DNA of 15,372 nucleotides from assembly GCA_031390045.1 (NCBI GenBank), contig JANMTB010000022.1, positions 1 to 15,372 on the forward strand, read 5' to 3'. Below, one piece after another: positions 1-5,247 of this stretch. Every line of letters begins with the position of its first letter. Positions within the stretch are counted from its first letter, which is position 1. The position numbers and the translations under genes were made by a program. Below the pieces are notes generated by a model. The model had not been told where the DNA came from, did not search any database, and worked only from the letters and a program-made list of their open reading frames with translations. This DNA is from Aalborgiella sp031390045. GTDB taxonomy: Bacteria; Pseudomonadota; Gammaproteobacteria; Burkholderiales; Burkholderiaceae_C.

Positions 1-714
1 ATTGGTTGTCGTGTTCAGCGTGCCAGCGGCTTCCAAGAGCCGGCGGGTTTGGCGGGCTACGGGGGTGCCGGTGTCTATGTAGTGGACGTTTGAGCCAGTA
101 TGGATGCGAAGCAGGTCGCTGATGAAGGGGTAATGGGTGCAGCCTAGGACTAAGGTGTCAATTTGCCCATTTTTAGTGCCAAATTGACCTATAGCCGGCG
201 TATATGTTTCCAAGAGTGCTATTATTTTAGGAGTATTTTGTGTCTCAATCGCCGCTGCCAAGCCATCGCAGGGTTGCAGGATGAACTCAGCTTGGTCTGC
301 CAAAGACGCTTTTAACGCTGCAAACTTGGCACTTTCCAACGTGCCGCGCGTCGCCATCACACCGATGCGTTTGGTTTGGCTGAATTGCACGGCGGGTTTC
401 AGGGCGGGCTCTACGCCTACCAGTGGCAAGTTGGGGTATTCCGCCCGCAGCAGCTTGACGGCGGCGGCGGTGGCGGTGTTGCAGGCGACGACCAGGGCCT
501 TAACTTTGTAATGGCCGTCTTGGTCGATCAATGTGCGGGTGAGGGCGCGGGAGCGGGCTATGACGAAGTCGTCGCCCTTTTCGCCATAAGGCGCGTTGCC
601 GCTGTCGGCGATGTAGACGAAGGACTCGTGCGGCAGCTCGGTGCGCAGAGCTTTGAGGATGCTCAGCCCGCCGATGCCGGAATCGAAAACTCCAATCGGG
701 CGATTTGAAGTCAT
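1..714 (-). CDS. murI: Glutamate racemase MurI (3' end outside window)
   Basis: MurI interconverts L- and D-glutamate in the cytoplasm, supplying D-Glu for peptidoglycan. Read leftward from ATG 712-714, 238 codons stay open to the window edge; the family is usually 260-290 residues, so only the C-terminal tail is missing. Visible hallmarks are GVFDSGIGG at 8-16 (Asp11), VACNTATAA at 76-84 with catalytic Cys78, and LGCTHYP at 190-196 with catalytic Cys192 and His194. There is no clear Shine-Dalgarno; a palindromic element (730-822) ends 15 bases upstream of the ATG and forms most of the leader. Residues 163-186, just before the second cysteine motif, come from AT-rich, repeat-like DNA with no counterpart I recall in other MurI proteins. 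It lies downstream of the fumarase on the same strand and may be co-transcribed. Identity is secure; whether the insert is tolerated is unknown. Confidence 0.95.
   Translation of the reverse strand, partial: MTSNRPIGVFDSGIGGLSILKALRTELPHESFVYIADSGNAPYGEKGDDFVIARSRALTRTLIDQDGHYKVKALVVACNTATAAAVKLLRAEYPNLPLVGVEPALKPAVQFSQTKRIGVMATRGTLESAKFAALKASLADQAEFILQPCDGLAAAIETQNTPKIIALLETYTPAIGQFGTKNGQIDTLVLGCTHYPFISDLLRIHTGSNVHYIDTGTPVARQTRRLLEAAGTLNTTTN
157..188. repeat. Small inverted repeat inside murI
   Basis: Two perfect 9-base arms, GTCAATTTG (157-165) and CAAATTGAC (180-188), flank a 14-base centre. Read on the minus strand, the centre contains CTAAAAATGGG, the same 11 bases that begin the terminal arms of the element at 730-822. 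It codes murI residues 176-186 in frame. This could be a remnant of a related element or coincidence. Confidence 0.55.
181..226 (-). repeat. AT-rich dispersed repeat, copy 1 (inside murI)
   Basis: The reverse complement of this stretch aligns over 46 bases, with one indel, to 9401-9445. It has ATAGC near one end, GCTAT near the other, and an exact shared 15-mer ATACGCCGGCTATAG (here 189-203, minus strand). About 30 of the 46 positions agree. It is translated in frame as murI residues ~163-178, whereas copy 2 is intergenic. Function unknown; most likely a small dispersed palindromic repeat family of this genome. Confidence 0.6.
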
Positions 715-729
715 TTGCTACTGCTAGAC

Positions 730-822
730 GCTAAAAATGGGGTCAGAGCCGAATTTCGATGTGACACTGCTGTCCGCCGAACGTGGAATTGTCCTGAATT
801 CGGATTCGACCCCATTTTTAGC
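730..822. repeat. REP/MITE-like palindromic element between fumarase and murI
   Basis: Terminal arms 730-756 and 796-822 are inverted repeats with 23 of 27 positions matching. The outer 15 bases, GCTAAAAATGGGGTC, are perfect and the inner block CCGAATT also matches; about 39 bases lie between the arms. Arms carrying GGGGTC plus CCGAATT resemble REP palindromes that IS200-like REP-associated tyrosine transposases (RAYTs) act on in proteobacteria; that link is inference, since no transposase gene is in this window. The right end overlaps the fumarase stop codon (818-820) and the left end lies 15 bases from the murI start. In RNA it could fold into a long hairpin between the two cistrons. Confidence 0.75.
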
Positions 823-2371
823 TTGCGGCCACCGCAATACCTTTGAATTCACCCGTCGCGATGCGCTTTTCCCACTCGGCGGGCCCGGTGATGTGGGCGC
901 TGGTGCCGCCGGAATCGACGGCGACGGTGACGGGCATGTCGACAACGTCAAATTCGTAAATCGCTTCCATGCCCAAATCGGCAAACCCGACCACTTTGGC
1001 GGTTTTGATGGCTTTGCTGACCAAATAGGCGGCGCCGCCTACGGCCATGAGGGAGGCGCTTTTGTGCTTTTTGATGGCTTCGATGGCGACGGGGCCGCGC
1101 TCGCCTTTGCCAATCATGCTGATCAAACCGGTTTGGCTGAGCATCATGTCCACAAATTTGTCCATGCGGGTGGCGGTGGTGGGGCCAGCGGGGCCGACGG
1201 TTTCGTCGCGCACCGGGTCGACCGGGCCGACGTAATAGATCACGCGGTTGGTGAAATCGACGGGCAGCTTTTCACCTTTGGCCAGCATGTCTTGGATGCG
1301 CTGGTGCGCGGCGTCACGGCCGGTCAAAATTTTACCGTTCAAAAGCAAGGTGTCACCCGGTTTCCAACTGGCCACTTCGGCAGCAGTCAAGGTGTTGACA
1401 TCGACTTTTTTGCTGGTTTTGTAATCTGGTGTCCAATGCACATCCGGCCACAAATCCAAGCTCGGTGGCGTCAAAAACGCGGGGCCGCTGCCGTCCATCA
1501 TCAAATGGGCGTGGCGGGTGGCGGCGCAGTTGGGAATCATCGCGACCGGTTTGCCGGCGGCGTGTGTGGGGTACATGTTGATTTTGACGTCCAGCACGGT
1601 GGTCAAACCGCCCAAACCTTGCGCGCCAATACCCAGGGCGTTGACCTTTTCAAAGATTTCTAAGCGCATGTTTTCAACCTTGCTCAAAACCTCGCCACGG
1701 GACGATTTGGCTTGCAGCTCGTACATGTCGATGTCTTCCATGAGGGACTGCTTGGCCAGCAACACGGCTTTTTCAGCCGTGCCGCCAATGCCAATGCCCA
1801 GCATGCCCGGCGGGCACCAGCCAGCGCCCATGGTCGGCACGGTTTTCAGCACCCAATCGACGATGGAATCGCTGGGGTTCAGCATCACCAGCTTGGATTT
1901 GTTCTCAGAGCCGCCGCCTTTGGCCGCCACGGTGATATCCAACTTGTCACCCGCTACGATTTCGATGTTGATGACGGCAGGCGTGTTGTCTTTGGTGTTT
2001 TTGCGGTCAAACTGCGGATCCGCCACGATGGAGGCGCGCAGCGTGTTGTCGGGGTGGTTGTAACCCTGGCGCACACCTTCGTTGATGGCGTCGTCGATCG
2101 TGCCGGTGAAGCCGTCAAAGCGCACATCCATGCCGATTTTCAGGAACACGTTGACGATGCCGGTGTCTTGGCAAATCGGGCGGTGGCCGGTGGCGCTCAT
2201 GCGGCTGTTGGTCAAAATCTGCGCAATCGCGTCTTTGGCGGCAGGGCTTTTTTCGGCCTCATACGCGCGCGCCAGGTGGGCGATGTAGTCCGCGGGGTGG
2301 TAATAGCTGATGTACTGCAGCGCGCCAGCAATGGTTTCGATGAGGTCGGCTTGTTTGATGTGGGTTGTCAT
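818..2371 (-). CDS. fumA: Class I (iron-sulfur) fumarate hydratase
   Basis: This TCA-cycle enzyme reversibly hydrates fumarate to L-malate. The 517-residue protein is the single-chain [4Fe-4S] class I form (E. coli FumA/FumB, ~548 aa), not the unrelated class II FumC. The N-terminal Fe-S domain spans roughly 10-285, with three cysteine motifs: PICQDTG (Cys67), GWCPPGMLG (Cys186) and PNCAATRHAH (Cys282), whose spacing matches FumA closely. The C-terminal swivelling domain spans about 300-510, with VGPAGPTTATRMD near 392-404 and VDSGGTSAH near 486-493. ATG 2369-2371 has only a weak ribosome-binding site, and a 12-base repeat in three copies lies just upstream. The TAA stop lies inside the arm of the palindromic element at 730-822, so the exact C-terminus may have been set by that element. 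It lies 64 bases downstream of vapC and 103 bases upstream of murI, all on the minus strand. Confidence 0.95.
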   Translation of the reverse strand: MTTHIKQADLIETIAGALQYISYYHPADYIAHLARAYEAEKSPAAKDAIAQILTNSRMSATGHRPICQDTGIVNVFLKIGMDVRFDGFTGTIDDAINEGVRQGYNHPDNTLRASIVADPQFDRKNTKDNTPAVINIEIVAGDKLDITVAAKGGGSENKSKLVMLNPSDSIVDWVLKTVPTMGAGWCPPGMLGIGIGGTAEKAVLLAKQSLMEDIDMYELQAKSSRGEVLSKVENMRLEIFEKVNALGIGAQGLGGLTTVLDVKINMYPTHAAGKPVAMIPNCAATRHAHLMMDGSGPAFLTPPSLDLWPDVHWTPDYKTSKKVDVNTLTAAEVASWKPGDTLLLNGKILTGRDAAHQRIQDMLAKGEKLPVDFTNRVIYYVGPVDPVRDETVGPAGPTTATRMDKFVDMMLSQTGLISMIGKGERGPVAIEAIKKHKSASLMAVGGAAYLVSKAIKTAKVVGFADLGMEAIYEFDVVDMPVTVAVDSGGTSAHITGPAEWEKRIATGEFKGIAVAAS

Positions 2372-2377
2372 GGGGGC

Positions 2378-2413
2378 GTTCTTAGGTAGGTTCTTAGGTA
2401 GGTTCTTAGGTGG
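2378..2413. repeat. 12-bp tandem repeat, three copies, upstream of fumarase
   Basis: Units GTTCTTAGGTAG at 2378-2389 and 2390-2401 are identical; the third, 2402-2413, differs at one base (GG for AG at its end). On the coding (minus) strand each unit reads CTACCTAAGAAC, and the last ends seven bases before the fumarase ATG. The array therefore sits in the untranslated leader and may hold alternative weak AAG-type ribosome-binding sequences. Unit number could vary by slippage and so alter leader length. Confidence 0.9.
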
Positions 2414-2435
2414 ATTGGGGTTGAGTTTTTGAAAT

Positions 2436-2828
2436 TTATTGAATAATTTTTGAAGACTTAGTAACGTACTGAACGTCTGCTAAATCTTTGAAATATGCAT
2501 CGGATGTTAATAGTATCGCTTGGCTTACTTGTGCAGTCGCGTAAACAATCGCATCTGCAAAAGACAAATTATGTTCCATACCCAAGTCGCCTGCCGTCAA
2601 AGCGATGTTTTGAGTGAGCGGAACGATTTGTGCTTGGGTACTGTAGTTGATCACGCGCATGGCTTCTTCCATGCTGCGTTCGCGCAAAAGCCATTTGTAA
2701 AGCTCCATTTGCACTGCGGTGGGCACGATGAGGTTGTCAACATTGCGCAACGCAGCTTCAAAATGCTTGGCTAACGGAGAGTCGGTCAGCCACTCAATCC
2801 AGCCGCAGGTATCGACTAAAACTTTCAC
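2436..2828 (-). CDS. vapC: VapC-type PIN-domain toxin ribonuclease
   Basis: A 130-residue PIN-domain protein, predicted to be a Mg2+-dependent endoribonuclease of a type II toxin-antitoxin pair. The N-terminal MKVLVDTCGWIEWL carries the first PIN aspartate (Asp6). Further candidate acidic ligands are Glu42 (QMELYKW), Asp92 (LSFADAIVYATA) and Asp110 (LLTSDAYF), the usual PIN pattern. Length is typical of VapC. The start is GTG (2826-2828), five bases after the vapB stop and with no obvious Shine-Dalgarno, suggesting translational coupling to the antitoxin. The 3' end is AT-rich and runs into the fumarase leader. The catalytic residues look intact; the target RNA cannot be inferred. Confidence 0.9.
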   Translation of the reverse strand: MKVLVDTCGWIEWLTDSPLAKHFEAALRNVDNLIVPTAVQMELYKWLLRERSMEEAMRVINYSTQAQIVPLTQNIALTAGDLGMEHNLSFADAIVYATAQVSQAILLTSDAYFKDLADVQYVTKSSKIIQ

Positions 2829-2833
2829 AAGTT

Positions 2834-3067
2834 TTAGCGAGAGACTTGATTCAAACGGTTGTTACGATCGCCTACGTCGCGGTAGTTGGCCGTGTTTGCA
2901 CCTCGCGCTAAGCCTTTGAGCGCATCCAGCGTCGGCACGGGCAGCAAATGCACGAGGCCAGATTTTTCAACAAAGCTGATTTTTTGCCCAGCTTCTAGGT
3001 GCAAGCGCTCTCGCACATCCTTAGGAATGCCGATTTGAAACTTGGTTGACAGGGTAGCGGTGGACAT
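2834..3067 (-). CDS. vapB: VapB/AbrB-type antitoxin
   Basis: A 77-residue protein expected to neutralise the adjacent VapC and repress its own promoter. Residues ~4-45 (LSTKFQIGIPKDVRERL, then AGQKISFVEKSG) match the swapped-hairpin SpoVT/AbrB DNA-binding fold, with the typical K-x-Q-I-x-I-P-K-x-V-R-E-R-L signature. Residues ~46-77 (including GLARGANTANYRD and an Arg/Asn-rich tail) would be the toxin-wrapping segment. The ATG at 3065-3067 overlaps the candidate operator, whose near arm reads GTAAGAA on the coding strand just before the start. It is the first gene of the leftward vapB-vapC-fumarase-murI string and is divergent from nhaA. Confidence 0.88.
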   Translation of the reverse strand: MSTATLSTKFQIGIPKDVRERLHLEAGQKISFVEKSGLVHLLPVPTLDALKGLARGANTANYRDVGDRNNRLNQVSR

Positions 3068-3069
3068 TT

Positions 3070-3105
3070 TTCTTACTTTACGATGATTTCTTTAAAACGT
3101 AAGAA
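3070..3105. promoter_or_regulatory. Candidate vapBC operator (inverted repeat)
   Basis: TTCTTAC at 3070-3076 and GTAAGAA at 3099-3105 form a perfect 7-base inverted repeat directly upstream of vapB. A second overlapping pair, TTACG (3078-3082) and CGTAA (3098-3102), lies inside. AbrB-fold antitoxins usually bind such palindromes over their own promoter; one arm would also cover the vapB ribosome-binding region. The location supports autoregulation, but binding is inferred. Confidence 0.45.
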
Positions 3106-3198
3106 TACCACAAATCCGAGTTAAGCAATAACCAGCACGACCCAAGCCACCTAGACTATGCTTACGTCTACACGAGTTTCAACAAATCAGCCAAACGA
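3106..3198. promoter_or_regulatory. Divergent intergenic region, vapB / nhaA
   Basis: This gap must hold the nhaA promoter and part of the vapB promoter. I see a small inverted repeat, TAGAC (3152-3156) and GTCTA (3166-3170), but no convincing -35/-10 pair and no Shine-Dalgarno before the nhaA ATG. Confidence 0.3.
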
Positions 3199-4425
3199 AT
3201 GTCAAAGTTTAGGCTGACAACGCAGGAGTTTGCATTGCTAAAGACCATCCACCGCCGCGCTAATGAATTTATCCACTCGCAATCGGGTGGCGGCATTGTG
3301 CTGGCGGTGGCGGCGCTGCTGGCGCTGCTTGTCAGTAATTCGCCGTGGAGCGGCTGGTACGAGCAGTTGTTGCAAGTTCGTGGTGAAGTTCGTATTGGGG
3401 GCGATTGGTTGGTGCTGTCCAAGCCTCTGTTGGTGTGGATCAACGACTTGTGGATGGCAGTTTTTTTCTTTTTGGTGGGGTTGGAGATCAAACGCGAACT
3501 GCTGGAGGGGGAGTTAGCGTCGGTCAGCCAGGCGATGCTGCCAGCAGGTGCGGCCTTGGGTGGCATGCTGGTGCCGGCACTCATTTACAGCGCTATTAAC
3601 TGGGGCGATGCCGTGGCGCTGCGTGGCTGGGCGATACCGGCGGCGACTGATATTGCCTTTGCATTGGGTATTTTTGTGCTGCTGGGCAAACGGGTGCCAG
3701 TGTCGCTGAAGGTGTTTTTGACGGCGGTCGCCATCATCGACGACTTGGGAGCGATTGTGATTATTGCGGTGTTTTACACGGCGCAGGTGTCCGTGCCTAT
3801 GCTGTTGGCAGCGGGCGCAGGCATCGCAGTATTGGTTGCCTTGAACCGTGCAAAGGTGATGAATTTAGGCATATATGTTCTCGTCGGCTTGGTGGTGTGG
3901 TTGTTCGTGCTCAAGTCTGGCGTGCATGCTACGCTGGCTGGGGTGGTGACGGCGCTGGCGGTGCCTTTGGTGAATCCCAACAAACATGGACATGGAAAAT
4001 CACCCCTCAAAGCAGCGGAACACGCACTGCACCCGTGGGTAGCTTTTGGGGTGTTGCCGGTGTTTGCGTTTGCCAACGCTGGGGTGTCGCTGCAAGGGGT
4101 GAATTTGGCGACGTTTCTGCAAACCGTGCCTTTGGGTATCACGGCAGGTTTGTTGCTGGGTAAAGCGGTGGGCGTGTTTGGCGCAGCATGGTTGATGATT
4201 CGCTTCACCCCAGCGCGTTTGCCCGATCAAGCGAGTTGGTCGCAGTTTTTTGGCGTTAGCGTACTGTGCGGTGTGGGCTTCACCATGAGCTTGTTCATCG
4301 GCGGGCTGGCTTTTGAGGGTCAGGGCGCAGCATTCGACACCCAGTTGAAGCTGGGTGTGCTACTGGGTTCTGTCGTTTCAGCGATTATTGGTTCTTTGAT
4401 ACTGATTTTCAGCAGCAAAAAATAA
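3199..4425 (+). CDS. nhaA: Na+/H+ antiporter NhaA
   Basis: An inner-membrane antiporter that expels Na+ (or Li+) in exchange for about two H+, for pH and sodium homeostasis. The 408-residue protein is hydrophobic throughout, consistent with 12 helices, and is slightly longer than E. coli NhaA (388). Diagnostic segments are NDLWMAVFFFLVGLEIKREL (82-101), IPAATDIAFALG with Thr150-Asp151, and AIIDDLGAIVIIAVFY with Asp181-Asp182. The 30-residue spacing of these aspartates equals that of E. coli Asp133/Asp163-164. GKAVGVFG (321-328) supplies the conserved Lys322. The ATG at 3199 has no strong ribosome-binding site. It is transcribed away from vapBC and converges with the UPF0114 gene, eight bases beyond its stop. 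Confidence 0.96.
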   Translation: MSKFRLTTQEFALLKTIHRRANEFIHSQSGGGIVLAVAALLALLVSNSPWSGWYEQLLQVRGEVRIGGDWLVLSKPLLVWINDLWMAVFFFLVGLEIKRELLEGELASVSQAMLPAGAALGGMLVPALIYSAINWGDAVALRGWAIPAATDIAFALGIFVLLGKRVPVSLKVFLTAVAIIDDLGAIVIIAVFYTAQVSVPMLLAAGAGIAVLVALNRAKVMNLGIYVLVGLVVWLFVLKSGVHATLAGVVTALAVPLVNPNKHGHGKSPLKAAEHALHPWVAFGVLPVFAFANAGVSLQGVNLATFLQTVPLGITAGLLLGKAVGVFGAAWLMIRFTPARLPDQASWSQFFGVSVLCGVGFTMSLFIGGLAFEGQGAAFDTQLKLGVLLGSVVSAIIGSLILIFSSKK

Positions 4426-4433
4426 CCCTGATA

Positions 4434-5039
4434 TCAGTGTCTGCCAGATCCAGTCATCAGCTTGTCCGTATACGCAATCGCAATCGCAGACATCAAGAAG
4501 ACGACGTGAATAATCGTTTGCCACATCAGCACTTGTTCGGTGTAATTAGCCGCGTTGATAAAGGTTTTGAGCAGGTGAATGGACGAAATACCGATGATGG
4601 CAGTCGCTAGCTTGACCTTGAGCACACTGGCGTTGACATGGCTGAGCCATTCGGGTTGATCGGGATGGTTTTGCAAATTCATACGGCTGACGAAAGTTTC
4701 ATAGCCGCCTACGATCACCATGATCAGCAAATTGGAAATCATTACCACGTCGATCAGCGCTAGGACGACGAGCATGATGACTGTTTCGTTGAGCGTGGTG
4801 ATAGGCGCATCCGATTTGTAGCCAATACTTTTGACCAAGGCGATGACGTCTGGCTGGCTGCCAAAAGCAGCAAAAACTAAGTGATAAAGCTCTAAGAAGA
4901 AATGCCAAACATAAACGCCCTGGGCCAAAATCAAGCCTAGATAAAGAGGCATTTGCAGCCAGCGGCTGGCAAAAATCATGTTGGGTAAGAATTGCATTCT
5001 GGATGGATCGGCTTGAGGGGTGAGTGAAGGTTTAGTCAT
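4434..5039 (-). CDS. UPF0114 / YqhA-family (TIGR00645) membrane protein
   Basis: A 201-residue integral membrane protein of unknown function. It resembles E. coli YqhA: FASRWLQMPLYLGL near 23-36, LIDVVMISNLLIMVIVGGYETFV near 95-117, GISSIHLLKTFI near 149-160 and LMWQTIIHVVFLMSA near 170-184 are the conserved blocks. About four transmembrane helices are expected (~28-60, 88-112, 140-160, 170-192). YqhA itself is ~164 residues; the extra length is in the first 14 residues and in the loop after helix 1. The ATG at 5037-5039 has no clear Shine-Dalgarno; Met15 (4995-4997) aligns better with the YqhA start and is a reasonable alternative. It is divergent from acs and convergent with nhaA. Confidence 0.85.
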   Translation of the reverse strand: MTKPSLTPQADPSRMQFLPNMIFASRWLQMPLYLGLILAQGVYVWHFFLELYHLVFAAFGSQPDVIALVKSIGYKSDAPITTLNETVIMLVVLALIDVVMISNLLIMVIVGGYETFVSRMNLQNHPDQPEWLSHVNASVLKVKLATAIIGISSIHLLKTFINAANYTEQVLMWQTIIHVVFLMSAIAIAYTDKLMTGSGRH

Positions 5040-5247
5040 AGACTATGAGTGTATTCAAAAACGACGACGTTTTCGCGCCAACTTGGACTAGACTGTAAGT
5101 TTCATCTCAGTCAGTGAAGCGTAAGTACAAACCCTGATATTCGTGACATTCTTGGTTGAAATTTGTTACACGCACAAAAAAAGCCAAGAAAAGAGAGTCA
5201 TTTGAGTATAAATTGATGATTAATCGTTATTTTGGAGACAAAACAAT
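5040..5247. promoter_or_regulatory. Divergent promoter region, UPF0114 gene / acs
   Basis: This 208-base AT-rich gap is divergent. Toward acs there is a -10-like TATAAA at 5207-5212 with a poor -35 at the expected distance, which would suit activator dependence. A good ribosome-binding site TGGAGA (5233-5238) lies nine bases before the acs ATG. A small palindrome AAAACG-ACGA-CGTTTT lies near 5057-5072. Transcription start and regulator are not established. Confidence 0.35.

Noticed and set aside
737..1663. A 308-codon open frame on the plus strand opposite the fumarase.
   Set aside because: It is Gly/Asp/His-rich antisense of a strongly conserved, intact enzyme gene in GC-rich DNA; it matches no family and starts inside the palindromic element.
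1712..2389. A 225-codon plus-strand frame opposite the 5' half of the fumarase.
   Set aside because: Antisense shadow with repetitive Val/His/Arg composition and no recognisable domain.
2378..2413. CRISPR or origin iterons for the 12-bp tandem units.
   Set aside because: There are only three contiguous units with no spacers, no cas or replication gene nearby, and the array sits in a gene leader.
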